DNA of 64,000 nt from Marisa cornuarietis (lineage: Eukaryota; Mollusca; Gastropoda; Architaenioglossa; Ampullariidae): the NCBI GenBank assembly GCA_004794655.1, contig SMMW01000081.1:62001-126000 (forward strand), written 5' to 3'. This document shows positions 23,573 through 51,690 of the stretch, piece after piece. A program made the position numbers and the translations under genes. The notes beneath the pieces were generated by a model. That model was given only the letters and a program-made list of their open reading frames with translations, made no database searches and had not been told where the DNA came from. The first letter of the stretch is position 1. Each line of letters begins with the position of its first letter.

Positions 23573-25720
23573 GTGTATACATCTACTGTAAACGAAAAGA
23601 ACAACAGTACAACTGTTAAGTTTTTGTACAACAATATAATGAGTAGCCTAAAGACATGGTCGGCTTCTAGCCATAGTATCTTTGGTAGTATATTGTCTGA
23701 ACTTCACTTGAATAAACTTCCAATTCGTTTGCAAGTACACCAGCAAGTACACCAGCAACAAGGACACTTGTTCCCCAAGTTTCTCAGACACTGACAGACC
23801 TGTGGACGTGTGCTGGAATTCCCTCACAACCACTCAAGAAGGTCAATCTAAAAGTGTCCCGATTAATGGATGAACCAGTACAAGCATCAAAGCATGGCAA
23901 GGAGACTGTAAAGACTGTAAACTTCATGGAAATTCTGCATCAACTGTTTGACACTGCTGCCTGCCAATGTGAGGACCTTGGTGCATGCAAATGTGACAGA
24001 GGCAGTGAGAGTGTCATCTTTTGATGGACCAGAGAGGCACTCGAAAAATGCAAATGAGTAGAATTGATAGAAAGGTGACAGCAATTATGAAAAAATAAGC
24101 AAAGCAAGATTGAATGCAAGAGAGAGAAGATAAAGAAAGCAGAAGTAAGAGGGTAAGTGAGGACATAGATAAAGACTCGGCTTCTTGCAGTACCAGGTAG
24201 AAAGAGGCTGATGCTGCCAATGATGACGACGATGTTAATGATTGAACTGATGCTTTCCAACTTAAGGACAGGAATATGGTATCAATACTAGCCATTGCTT
24301 TGGAAGCAGACCGATATGGAGTGTCAAATAGTTCAGATGCATCCATCAGCACAGCAACATTGGTGGACTATGTGATTATTGGTTTGGAAGACCGCATCAA
24401 TACGGAATGAAAGGCTGGAAAACAGTTGAGAAGGGCTATCAGGGAAACTCGTAAAACAATGAAGAGGAAATCAGGGCAATACATTTTGATGGGCGAAAGG
24501 ACATGACACAGGTGAAAGAGAAAAGAGGAGACAAGTGATAGTATAAAGAAAGTTTGAAAGTTTGAACACTAATGATTGGAGAACCCGAAACGTTTTGTCG
24601 GTGCCATTTAACACTAGAACGAGGCTTAGGTTCTGATATTGCTGATAGCATTCACAGTGCATTGGAAGAAAGGGGAATTACAGACAAGATCATAGCAGTT
24701 GGAGCCGACAGCACAGCTGTGAACAGTGGGCAACGCGGTGGGCCAAAATATATGTTAGAGCTTCACGCTGGTCGCCTTTTGCACTGGTTCATTTGGTCTG
24801 TATACAGAAACGACATTCCATTCCGCGAGCTCTGCAAAACACTCCTTGCTCCAGCTAAATGACCAACACAGTGGAAAGGACCGATTGGAAATGCATTGGC
24901 TAGTTATGCATCATTGCCACTTTCTGCAGAAGGATTGCGACTCATTGCCGACTTTGATCCTCTTCCAGAAATCAACGTCAGCGGATTTGGTAATGACCAA
25001 GCCTAACTGTACAAAATGATGACAGACATTACTAGTGGAAGCATCAGTGACGATTTACTGCAGGAAAAAGGTGGGTCTATGTCGATGGCCAGATGGCTTA
25101 CAGCTGCTAGCAGGACATGTCGGCTGTATGTGGCAACAGTGCAACCAAGTAACGAACTGTGTTCCCTGACACACTTCATTGTCTGCTGCTATGGACGTAC
25201 ATGGTTTAGCATCAAGTGTCGCTCAAGATGCACTGACGGACCAAAGCAGTAGCTTCAACAAATTAAGCAGTAGAGTTTGTTATATTCAGCCTCTAGGAAT
25301 ATAACATGGACCGTAGAACGCATACTGGGCCCATGAGGAAAATGTTCTTCTGTCGACGATGGAGATGACGATGGAGTCAATAGGAAGGCAGCAAGCGGAC
25401 ACAATAAAGATCATTCGCTAAGCAAGCTGGTGGATCACAGCCGCAAGTCAGAGAAGTTATATCTGCCAGACTAAAGGAGAATGCTCAAACACTGCAAGTC
25501 TTACTACAATCAATGGAGGAACTCGCACAGGAACCACCTCTCTCAAAGAACCTTTCAGAGGAAGAACTCCAGCAGCTTGTCACTCAGCCTTTCATCAGTC
25601 AGATACCTGGCAACTCTCAAGGAGTCGAACTCTGTGTCAGGACAGTGAGCGGGGCATCAAAATCAGTCTATGGGGTGGATGCAGGGGATGATGGTAACAT
25701 TTGAGCTGTCATCGTCAAGA
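23573..25720 (+). pseudogene. Transposon-like multi-copy protein gene, decayed
   Basis: Pieces in changing frames read ALEADRYGVSNSSDASIS, GADSTAVNSGQRGG, LHWFIWSVYRNDIPFRELC, GPIGNALASYASLPL, MARWLTAASRTCRLYV and WFSIKCRSRCTDGPKQ. I recall this order of motifs (a C/GADxTxxNxG core, N-x-LPFR, RWLTxAxRxLRLYVS, CxDGPKH) from an uncharacterised protein family repeated many times in aquatic invertebrate genomes and probably spread by transposition. The attribution is from memory and needs a search. Stops interrupt it throughout. Confidence 0.45.
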
Positions 25721-28659
25721 GACTTTATGCCATTATTTCACACTAAACAAGATATTCATTTACCGCGTGACTAGAAATGAAAACCGGAGCATGCACTGTT
25801 TATAATTATTGTCTGTCAGTGCAAATGTTATCAGAAACTGATCTTTTCTTGCAGTTATTAAATAAAGAAATTTTGACAAGAAAAGGAAAAATTTCAATAC
25901 AAAATATTTTTGCTTGTTTGGGGGCAGAAAAAGGTGTTCTGCTTTTTACAGACTGCTTTGCTATACTTTTATGAACTCAGCATAGCTGGTTGTACGAAAC
26001 TCCAAATGTGCCTGTTGATCTGTCACAGTTCATTGGCTGCGGCTAAATCCTAGTGTTCATGTGTTATACACAAACTTGTTTCTTAGTTGGCTTCCTTTAG
26101 CCGTCCTCTCCACAGTAAGCTACGCAAGAATTGTTGTGTCGGACTACGAGTGTGTGCCGCTTGAAAACTAAGAGGAGAAAGAAGAGAAAGAAAATAGAAA
26201 ACCGATGTTTCAATATGACCTCAGTGTCATGAGCTGTAAAAGACCTTTTGGGGATTGACGTGTGTGAGTGGTGACCTGTGTCTTATGTATTAGTGGTGAC
26301 ATGTGTCTCACGTCTTTGACTCTTTCCATCATTCAGACGACGTTATCTTTGAAAAAATGGACGATATTAGGAGGCAGTTGACCCTGCCTGTGAGAAGCTG
26401 CAAAAATAAAGACCGGTCTAAAATCTGTGAATGAGAGAATACAATTCTGGTTCTACCATCCAATGGACAAACTGTGTTGTTGTCGACTTTATGCAGCTCC
26501 ACAGTGTAACTTCTCCTGACTTCCACCATTCTGACCGCTGCACACCATCAACCGCCTTCACACCATCTTTATGACTTCAGCTAAAGTTCAAACATCTTGG
26601 CTACAGTAACTGAAGATCAACAGACTCTGCTTTCCTGCTTCGTCTCCGGATGCTGGTTGAAACTCGTCGAATACATGCGGGAGTCAGTGTTTGTGTGACT
26701 TATTACATTCAGCTGCAGTGCTGTTTATCAAGCGATATAGGCGATAGGAACGTATCAGTACATCACTCTTTCTTAGAGAAACCAGTCTGCAACTCTTGTT
26801 GCAGGAAACAGCTGTTTTTTGCAATGCTCTTGGCAAGGCGACATTACGTAATGGGACTATTCTCAATACTAATGGAATTATTACTACTACTACTTGTAAT
26901 ATAATTATACTACTACTACTAATAGTAATACAGCCAGTGCACCTAGAGACACCGTATCTGAACGTGCGCAGTCCCTGATAACAGCTAGAAGTGAGCTGAG
27001 CACAGGATCACGTGACAAATCTCTTTGCGAGTAGCGTTCGTGCTTTTACTTCTATTAGAGATTAGTTTCTAATAGTAGTGCCAGTGACTACGAGCAGCTT
27101 TCATAGTTTCACAACTCAATGCACGCTGCCGTACAGCTACACATATCTAAGGTTGACAACGCTCGTGTATGTCGTGTATCTGTCAAAGAATCAGTTCAAG
27201 CAGTCAGTGTTGAGCCAGTCTCGGGTATGTTTCGTGACTTAATGTCTTGAAACCGAATAAGCTGAATCTTTTATTTTAATAAAAGCTGTATTTCTGCATG
27301 TCACTTTTTGGAAGAAATGCTTGAGAATGTTTTTTTAGTCGACGACAGCGTAGATTGGGTAACTCTTAAGCCACATATTTGATTTTTCTTGTTTCCTTCA
27401 TCAACTGTAGAATAACACAAGACATCGCAACACGATTTCTGGTGAACAATTTTCTGCTTATCTCAGTGCTCTACACTATAGCAATTTTATTATAAGTTGA
27501 TTTGAAAGTTTTATACAGCAGTGCCGGGTCATTTAGATATTACATGTGAAGAGAAGAAACCTATGTTCTGTTTGTATCCATCTTTGTTGTTGTTCTTTCT
27601 TTTGTCTTGAGGCGATGACATGATGATTAAAAAACTGAAAAAACCTTTGCATGGTCGGGCTGACAAGCAGTGCCAAGACAAAGGAGGTAACAATGCGAGA
27701 TTTCTTGTTCTCTTCAGAGAAATATCGCTGTAAAGCAATAAGGTGCGATACGAGTTTAAACATCCTTTACGAGATAACAAAGGGCGAAGTAACTCTGTCA
27801 CCATGTTATCACGTCAGCATGTTATCAACTCGTCCCAACTAGAAAGGAGTGCCCAGAACCGGGTCCGTTGGCGGGGTGTGGTTGCGGCCCTATGCTCCAC
27901 TGGGAGCGTACAGGAATAATAATAAGAATGTTATCAACCCGTGAAAGGGCGCAAGTCACAGCCGACCTGACCTCAGGCTTTGAGAACTGTTTGGCAAATG
28001 AGATAACCATTTGACAAAGCTAAACACGAACAGAGAGATCTTGTTGACAGTACTTGTAGAATACACATCATATATCCCATCTGTATGAAAAAAATATTTT
28101 AAATCTGAAATATCATTACGCGGATCTTACTCACGTGATTAATATACAGTCGCCAAAGATCAGGTAGGTGTGTAATATGATTAGTAGTGTGTACGACATC
28201 GTCAGTGGGATTAATATGACCAGTATTGTGTACGGTGTTGTCAGTATGCAGTGGGCAGGTAGAGAAACTAAACAGCTCATCATACAGCTTGGCCTTAATT
28301 ATCATTCAGTATCCGTTAATACAGGAGAACTGCTGGGTAGACATGGTAGTGGTGGCGGGTGGAGATTTCCACTTATGTACACGTACATTAGGGTAGAGAT
28401 AATTAACGTTATTTCGTTCAAGCTATTTGATAACATGTGCCTGTTTAAGATAACCCATGAAGTTTTTGGCAACATGGCTCTTATCTCTTCTGCTGTTGTT
28501 ATTATGACAGGAGTGCCATTCACGTGCATCTTGCGGTTAGATTGTGACTGTGTACGGTTTCCTTTGGTCTAATTTTCATGGGCATGCACCAATTCAAACG
28601 TGAATTTAAGATACATTTTGATGGGAGGGTGGACCGCGTATTAACTTCCCAGATCCCAC
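25721..28659. other. No gene recognised except a SINE tail
   Basis: Many short frames but no homology that I can name. A tRNA-SINE tail lies at 27835-27935. Stretch 26885-26930 is rich in tactactact. Confidence 0.4.
27835..27935 (+). repeat. SINE 3' region
   Basis: The sequence contains gcggccctatgctccactgg, followed by gagcgtacaggaataataataag. A unit like this ending in a short AAT repeat is characteristic of tRNA-derived SINE tails in molluscs (recalled, not searched). No A/B boxes are seen upstream, so it is 5'-truncated. Confidence 0.5.
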
Positions 28660-29290
28660 AGAAGTCTCTTGTTGACACTGTCACTATAACTGACACTGAC
28701 ACTGTGACATAGAACTAGTTGACATTGTAACTATATCTGACACTAACATTCTGACATAGAACTCACTTGTTGGCATTGTTACTATGACATCAAACTTACT
28801 CTGTCACAAGGCACTATATCTGGCACTGTCACTGTGACATAGAACTGACTTTGTCACACTGTCACTATATCTGATACTAAAAACTATAACCTAGAACTAA
28901 CTTGTTGAAACTGTCAGCATCTCTCATACTGACATATGACAGAACTAACTTGTTGATGCTGTAACTATATCTCATACTGACATTATGACACAAAACTAGC
29001 TTGTTGGCACTGTCACTGTATCTCACACTAAAAGTATGACTCATAACTAACTTGTTGGCACTGTCACTGTATCTCACACTGACAGTATGACTCATAACTA
29101 ACTTGTTGATACTGTCACTGTATCTCAGACTGACATTATGACACAGAACTCACTTGTTGATACTGTCACTGTATCTCACACAGTATCACTCATAACTCAC
29201 TTGTTGATACTGTCACTGATTCTCACACTGACAGTACGTAACATAATTCTCTTGTTCACACTGTCACTGTATCTCATACTGACACTATGA
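28660..29290 (+). repeat. 61-bp-period minisatellite
   Basis: About ten diverged units share the core aactaacttgttg.actgtcactgtatctca followed by cactgaca.tatgaca. The repeats are contiguous, with no unique spacers, so this is a minisatellite and not a CRISPR array. The central units (about 28980-29160) are the most alike. Confidence 0.85.
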
Positions 29291-29778
29291 CAGTGTTACC
29301 TGCATCCAACACACACTTTTTTGACATTGTCCAGAATAGTCATTTCGAGCTCTTTTCACTTCACTTAATTGATGAATTTCCGATGCAACACAGATTCAAA
29401 ATGACATTTTCTTTATGGCCAGTGTACCAGCTGGTTATGTGTTCTTCATGGTTAGATTATTATTCATTTTAACTTATCAACTGACCTCCACGAATTCTAA
29501 GAACTGTAACATCTCTTGTGTTATACTGATAAATGCAGTTGACGTGTAAATATTTCCATTTCTGGACATTTCAATGTTTATTTTAGATTACCTTCCATTT
29601 ACCTGCTTTTCTTTTCTCGACGGACAGTTTCTTTAAGGTTTACTTTTGTAGTCTGTGTATTGCCTATCATTTTTGTGTTGATGGATAAGGTAGGTAAGAA
29701 GCGCAACATTCATTCTCTTAACATGCAGGTTGCTGACACATTGTAGACTAGAGATGGCTTTTCATTGCAGTGGAAGTC
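29291..29778. other. No gene recognised
   Basis: AT-rich DNA immediately upstream of the receptor 5'-flank segment. Confidence 0.4.
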
Positions 29779-29803
29779 AACCCCCCTTCAACAGAGCCTA
29801 ACT

Positions 29804-29868
<65 letters not shown>

Positions 29869-30243
29869 GTCAATCGTGAATTCCCTCACTGTCACACAAA
29901 TAAAACAACCTCGGATGAAAATTGTTTAGTAACAAGAAAAAGTTTGATACTATAAGCTATAAATGTCAGTCCTTATAGCAAGCAACTACATTTACTGATT
30001 CTTTAAAGAATAGTGTTAAGGGATTAAGAAGACTGATGCATGGAGGAGGACGATGATGAAAACAACGACCACACAGACGTAATAAAAAGTGTACGTCAGC
30101 ATTCCTACTGCGTCGTGATGAGGTGACGTATATGTCAGTTTATGTGTAGTGGTATGACGAGATGACGAACATGTCAGTGTCTGTGTAGTGTGTGTGTGCA
30201 GTGGTATGACGAGGTGGTGTACATGTCAGTGTGTGTGTGTGTG
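29779..30243 (+). promoter_or_regulatory. Putative promoter / 5' flank of receptor paralogue 2
   Basis: The segment contains (AATC)n (29804-29868), TATAAAT at 29958-29964 and imperfect units of gtggtatgacgag.tgacg.acatgtcagt. The same units recur directly before the start codons at 31140-31175 and 58915-58975. Without the LTR at 30244-31120 the TATA-like site would be about 350 bp from the ATG. A near-identical copy sits in the L1-like insertion at 10259-10663. The promoter role is inference. Confidence 0.5.
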
Positions 30244-31120
30244 TGTTGGGTAACACTCGGACACACAGTTTCCGCAGAGCACGCCTGCAAACGCTGTGTT
30301 CCACACGTATTCTTTCAGACAACAAATCACTAACACATGTACGTGGGCTCGAACGTTTCTATTAATCGGGTGAACTAACAATATATTCTTTACTAAATAA
30401 CAAAAGAAAATTTAATCACAAATATTTTTCTCTAATTAAAAGCCTGTAATCATCATACAGCAAATATCATACACTGAGTCTACTCGAAATCAAATATCTA
30501 CGAGCGGTTTATATTAAAAGTCTGTTGTTGTTTTTTTCTTCAAGCTCTCTCTTCTTCTATGACGGGACATGCACTACCTTCCTTGTAGACTGGTCCTTGC
30601 TGTTGTTGGGGTGGAGTGGGGGGTTGACACGGCAAACGGTTCCACTCTTTCAGTCTTGTTCACTGGGGTTGATCATACGGACAGCATACATCAACCAAAT
30701 AACTCAGACAGTCATAACGGCAGACAAATGATCAAGTCAATAATAATTCCCACAGTAGGTAAATCCACACAGTTATACAATCTTCTCAGGAGATCACACA
30801 GCAGCTGAGAAAATTAGTAAAGCGAAGAACCACACAGTCGCTTATCAATGACAATCCACACAGTTAATATTTCTCCACACAGTTAATATTTCTCGACATA
30901 GTTAATATTTCTAAAAACAGTTAATATCAATTCTGACCTCTTTCACAAATTCTTCCTTGTATAAGACTCTCACGTCTCCTTCTCTCTTCCAATTTCTAAA
31001 CAATGCCCCCTATATCAACATTCAATTTAGGGGTGACAATCCCTACTCGTACAAGAAAATACACAAGGGTGACAACCTCGTTACATCAACGTTCAGGGGT
31101 GGTAATCCATGTTCCTAACA
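30244..31120 (+). mobile_element. Solo LTR-like element in the paralogue 2 5' region
   Basis: It begins TGTTGGGTAACAC and ends GTTCCTAACA, with short inverted ends TGTT(G/A)GG. GTGTG flanks both sides, but this lies in a GT tract, so the target duplication is uncertain. The 5' part is alignable with 21844-22951. It holds four tandem 23-bp units with acacagttaatatttct (30850-30925) and no coding region. Confidence 0.55.
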
Positions 31121-31187
31121 GTGTGTGTATGTGTGCAGTGGTATGACATAGTAGTGTACACGTGGTCATTACAGGTCAGTGCACACA

Positions 31188-46448
<15,261 letters not shown>

Positions 46449-46640
46449 CCGGTTGATCATCACACCCCCACACCTGTCACCTGTTGTAGTCTTGTGTCTG
46501 TCTCTCGCACATCAACACATGTCCTCAGATTTTGTTCTCTTCATCTCTCAGTCTGTGACGATGTCATCACCTCATGACATCATAGTGATGACGTAATCAT
46601 ATTTTCTCACACAAGTCTACTGTATGAAATAAAATGTTCA
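46449..46640 (+). terminator. 3' UTR and polyadenylation signal of paralogue 2
   Basis: AATAAA occurs at 46628-46633, about 180 bp after the stop codon, the spacing expected for a short 3' UTR. Confidence 0.6.
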
Positions 46641-48179
46641 TTCTCGGGTCATCTTGATGTGTGATCTCAAAATATGTGACACTGTGACAAAAGTTCGCCT
46701 CTGGCATGCAGTCGGACTTTCATTGCTTACAACTTCTTAATTTTTTTCTGGGCTGAACCTGAAACGATATCAATGGATGAAGAAATGTTTGAGGAGATAC
46801 ATATGTTAATACTGGTCTGCTGTGTGTTGTTGTTTACATGTTTTGTGTGTTTTAATGCGTGAATTGCGTCATTTCTTACGATTAAAAAAATGTCCGATGG
46901 AGGTGACGTCATGTTTGACGTAAATTCTACTCTCACCACGAAGTGTGGAACATTCTGGGTGCACTGAAACTGTTCACCTAACAAAGCTCTACATTTTGTA
47001 CACAAACAGTATTTGTCAACATATTCCTGCAAACAACTAATGCGATCTGAATTCATACTGACGGTCGTCATGGTACTTTGTCCCCAATTTACGGACATTT
47101 TGATAACCGAGATAATCGCTTTTGTCTAACAAACGACGGATTTAATGTACCAAATGGTTGTCCGAACGCTAATTTTATTTAATATATGCCAGGAATCTCA
47201 GAAACACGAACAGATTTACAGCAACATATAAATTTGTCTGGAGACATTGTCCAAAGGCAACAGATGTCATCGTTCACTTTTTTGTAATAAAACTCTTTTC
47301 CGTAAATTCCGTGTCAACATTTTACACGCGCGTAACCTGGACAACGTGACGCCACATGAAGTCGTGCAGTCCTTCACACAAATCTCGCTTTTTCCAGACG
47401 GTGTGGTAAATGTTGTACACTTTGTCCCAAGTGTGATAATGGTGACACCCGTCATAGCAAGATGGATAAATGCATTAAATTCCTTCATTTGCGACTGATA
47501 GTCAGCTTGCTCACTGTGGCTGCGTGAGCTTGTGTTAGTGGTTGGATGTTTCTGCTTCGAGAACTGGTCGGAAAAAGTTATTGCTTTGACGGACCTAACA
47601 AGTGATTACCTCCCCCCATGGGCCATTATAGGGGACGAACTATTGTCACAGGGTCATTTATCAATCTCCCAATTCTTAATTTACAGATAACAGTGTCGAA
47701 ATTTCAAGTCCTCTATGTAGCAGTTGTAACCATACACAATCTCTCGCCATCATACACTCTCTAAACATCATCTCGGTCCCTCTTCAAATATCAGTTTTAA
47801 CTAGCGATACTCACAGTTCGGAGTCAACTATCGTAGGCCTGTCGCCCTTCTCATCTCCGTCTAACTAGAACCCAAATAACACAAATGACACTTGTAATCC
47901 AAGTGAATCAGATATTCCTTGTCCGTCGGGTTGTAGGAGGTGGGGGGGGGGAAGAGAAACTCCGTTGCCGCTCCGAATAACTCGATTGCCGACACTCGAA
48001 GGCCCTACACACTGGCCGACTCGCAAATCCTTGATATGCCAATTGTTCAGTATCGTGCGGTTAGTCCAAGCGCTGCTGGGTGTCGAACCAAAAGCGATCA
48101 AAGAAGGACACCAGTAAAATCAACCCATACATAAAACCTGTAACTCAAATTTACGCAGTACTACTATTCTAGACCATAT
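46641..48179. other. No gene recognised
   Basis: Only short unrelated frames are seen on both strands. Confidence 0.4.
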
Positions 48180-48925
48180 TTTCCAATTCACACATCTTTC
48201 TCTCATGCGTTAGTGTCATCAAACTTTGAAACATACGTGAGTTGTATTACAGTTCCCTAAGCAATAATTGAAAAAGATATCATACCTCGTCTAGGCGAGG
48301 TTAATTTATAAGGGGGTCAGTACCACACCGCATTCAGCGTCGATGGACACTGCGATGCTCTAATATTCTCCAGTCTCAAACTAGGGGATATTTAGATGTC
48401 TTGACTCTTGTTCTTTCGGTATTCCGGTCCTGAATGACTATTCTTCCCTGTACCCGCCAAAAATCATCTGCTGAACCAAATACTCATTGTCACAATGAAC
48501 CCCTTCCTCTCTGACGTTTTCGTTCATTCTCCCCTACCTTCTGTCTTTACTTGCAGTCTTTAAGTCGTGAAGGGGTTAAAATACCAGAAAAAATTAGTAT
48601 GGTCCCTGACATGCTTATACCACAATCTGTACAGACCAAGCATGGCACCAAGGAGAAAAAGAAGAAGAAAAGTTTATGCATACCTCTACAGATGACACCA
48701 TTGTTACTAGCGAGTAGTTCACTTCTTAAGAAAATTCAGAATAGCAGCCAAATCCTTGGTTTTCTTCAGAATTAAGACTACATGAAACATATCGTCACTT
48801 ATCACGTGATTTCTATCTCGATTATTGACATAGAACTTATCCAAAACCGTTGCAAAGCTCTGAATAAAATTATGCGGCTTGCTAAACGAGCACCAAAAAT
48901 ACCGAAATTTTTCTCTCTTTTGTTT
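48180..48925 (+). repeat. Dispersed repeat, longest copy
   Basis: Its left part matches 60970-61440 (atatcatacctcgtct, then gaggggtta and taccagaaaaa). Its right part matches 20240-20530. It joins the two shorter copies into one family of about 750 bp with no ORF. Confidence 0.65.
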
Positions 48926-49200
48926 TTGTTGTTTTTTTTTTACCAATTTTTGCTTTCTTTGTTAAAAGCACGTTTTATGGTTCAGCCAGATATTGTACAC
49001 TGCATGCAAGTATCAAAACGGATAAATACCGGTGATAGAGGTGAGGTGATTTATCTCTAATGATAAGCTGACATGATTTGTCTGTAATGTTAACTGGCGT
49101 GTTCTCTTTGTAATGTAAGCTGCCCATTCAGTTTTGAAAACATTTGCTGATTATATTATGTTTGTATTGTAAGCTGCCATGTTCTCTCTAATGTCAGGTG

Positions 49201-49257
<57 letters not shown>
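49201..49257 (+). repeat. (CAAT)n tract at a LINE 3' end
   Basis: Fourteen tetranucleotide units directly abut the 3' end of the minus-strand RTE-like LINE, as expected for the short tandem tails of this clade. Confidence 0.85.
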
Positions 49258-50670
49258 CTCTTCGTGCTATTTGCACATAAGGCCTCAACCAGAGCCCGCC
49301 ACTGATGTCGATCGGCTGAAACCCGCTCCAGGCAACCCCATGTCGAGCCCTTTCCTTTCATATCCCTTTCCACTGTTCTTCTCCAGGTTTCCTTTGGGCG
49401 GCCTCGTTTTCTTCGGCCGTCTGGAGTCCATCGTAGGGCGATTCTGGAGAGGTCTGCTGTCTGCTGGCGGAGCACATGTCCAATCCATCGCCAACGCCTT
49501 CGTTGAACCTGCGTGGTGATGGACTCGGTTTCAGTTCTTTGGTGGAGTTCTACATTGGTGATGGTGTTTGGCTAAAAGATGTTAAGTATGCGCCTAAGGC
49601 ATCTGTTTTGGAAGATGTCAAGCCTGTTACCGATGTTTTTGGTCATCTTCCATGTTTCTGATCCATAAAGGAGGGTGCTGCTCACATTTGACTTGAAAAT
49701 TCTCAGCTTGGTCTTCTGGCTGATGTTTTTTACCTTTCATGTGCTCCTGAGTGAGGCGAACGCTTGGCTGGCTTTCGCCAGTCGGGCTCGAATCTCCACC
49801 TCCGCATCCCCGGTGTTGGACATCTTGGACCCAAGATAGGTGAAACTGTCAACTTCCTCAATCTCTTCTCCATTTAGTTTGATATTTTCTTGGACTCTGG
49901 CGTTCACTCTCATACTTTTTGTTTTCTTTGCGCTGACATTCAAGCCAAGGTTTCCAGCTGTTTCTGAGAAGGCATTTGTTTTCTCCTGCATGTCTTGGTG
50001 GCGGTGTGACAACAGGGCAATGTCATCAGCAAAGTCCAAGTCTTCCAGCATTGTTGTTGCTGTCATAGTCATGGTCGATTTGATCCATCTCCTCTCTCTA
50101 TCGGTGGAATACTTCATGATCCAGTCCATGGCCAGGATGAAAAGGAACGGCGACAGAATGCAACCCTGCTTCACCCCAGTACTCACGTTGAAGGGGGCTG
50201 TGAGCTCTGTGTCACAGACCACCTGAGAACTGAAATCGCTGTACAGCATTCCAACGACCTGGACAAGTTTCGCAGGGACTCCATAATGCCTCAGGATCTT
50301 CCATAAGGACTCGCGGTGGATGCTGTCAAAAGCCTTCTCCAGGTCGATGAAAATGATGTACAGCAGTGCGTTCCACTCATTGCTCTGCTCCAGAATCTGA
50401 TGCAGAGTGAAAATGAGTTCAGAGCAGGATCGCCCATGGCGAAATCCTGCTTGCTGAGGCCGGAGGTCTTTCTCAACGGTTGCTATCAGTCTTGACAAAA
50501 CAATCTTGCTGAAGACATTGCTGGTGATGGGAAGAAGTGTTATACCCCTCCAGTTATTACAGTCTCCAAGATCTCCTTTCTTGGGTAACTTAAAGATGAG
50601 CCCTGTCTTCCACGCATCGGGGATCTGTCCTGATTCCCAAACTTGCCTGAAGATTTTAGCTGCCGCAAGT
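49258..50670 (-). mobile_element. 5'-truncated RTE-like LINE
   Basis: On the minus strand the RT frame at 49737-50498 has QAGFRHGRSCSELIFTL, IIFIDLEKAFDSIHRESLW, GVKQGCILSPFLF and LDFADDIALLSHRH, with catalytic Asp residues present. After frame changes the C terminus GRPKETWRRTVERDMK, WGCLERVSADRHQWRALVEAL ends near 49261, followed by the (CAAT)n tract. These motifs resemble RTE-clade elements. A frame break separates the RT from the C-terminal part. Confidence 0.82.
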
Positions 50671-50671
50671 T

Positions 50672-51690
50672 TTCAGCGATTATTTCACCAGAGAGATATC
50701 AGACATTCGATCATATTTAGACTCGGCGTCGGCGCTGGACAGCATCTACTGTGATGTCCTCCCGGGATGCTCTATGACCAAGTTTCTCCCAGTCTGTGAG
50801 GCTGAGGTGAAAGCAATTATCCTAAAAGCGAGGCCACTTCTCAAGAAATCCACACTTGATGTCAATGTGCTAAACAACTACCGTCCAGTTTCCAACTTGT
50901 CTTTTCTCTCTAAGATCATAGAGAAAATAGTTTTGACACAGGTCTGGGCTTACTTACAACAGCATCATCTTCTCAAACAAGCTCAGTCGGCACACAGACC
51001 CTTTCACAGCACTGAGACTACTCTTATGAAGTTAACGACAGACATATTATCTGCCCTTGACAGTGGTGATGTTTCTCCCTTAACTCTACTAAACCTGTCT
51101 GCTGCATTCGACACAATAGACCACTCTCTGCTACTTTATAGACTCCACACCCTCTACGGGATTTCTGGACCTGCCCTCTCATGGTTCAACTCCTATCTCA
51201 CTGATAGGACCCAGACTGTGGTAGTTGACTGTCAAACATCTCACCCTGCTCCTCTTTTCTGTGGTGTTCCGCAAGGCTCAATACTTGGCCCAGTTCTGTT
51301 CATCCTCTACTCTAAACCACTTTCATCGTGCATCCAGTCTCACCAGGTTTCTCATCAGTCCTATGCTGATATCACGCAGCTTTACTGTTCCACTCCACCG
51401 GCTTGGTCTCACTCTGCAATTAGCTCTCTAGAAGTTTTGTATCAGAGATGTTAAGTCCTGGATGGTAAAAAACAAGCTTAAACTAAACGATGACAAAACA
51501 GAAGCCCTCTTGTGGTATAGAAAAAGACATCAACCTTCGCTCGTCAGTCTGCCCAATCACATGAGTCTGCCTATTATGATAAACATGTTACAGCTGTCTG
51601 TCAGTCTGCCTATTATGAGCTCCGTAAGATCAGTGCCATCCGTCATTTTCTCTCTACACGCGCTACCAACAGATTGCCGGTAACAGTCGC
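50672..51690 (+). mobile_element. L2-like LINE RT fragment
   Basis: The frame at 50774-51454 has NNYRPVSNLSFLSKIIEKIV, LLNLSAAFDTIDHSLLLYRL and GVPQGSILGPVLFILYSKPL. The C box reads YADITQLY, so the second catalytic Asp is Ile. Continuation WMVKNKLKLNDDKTE then, after a deletion, CQSAYYELRKISAIRHFLS places it in the L2 group. It abuts the RTE-like element back to back at about 50670. Confidence 0.82.

Noticed and set aside
28660..29290. CRISPR-like array
   Set aside because: The units are contiguous and diverged, with no unique spacers, in eukaryotic DNA.
46727..47098. 123-residue minus-strand ORF just downstream of paralogue 2
   Set aside because: No recognised domain, no splice context and low-complexity composition; not supported as a gene.
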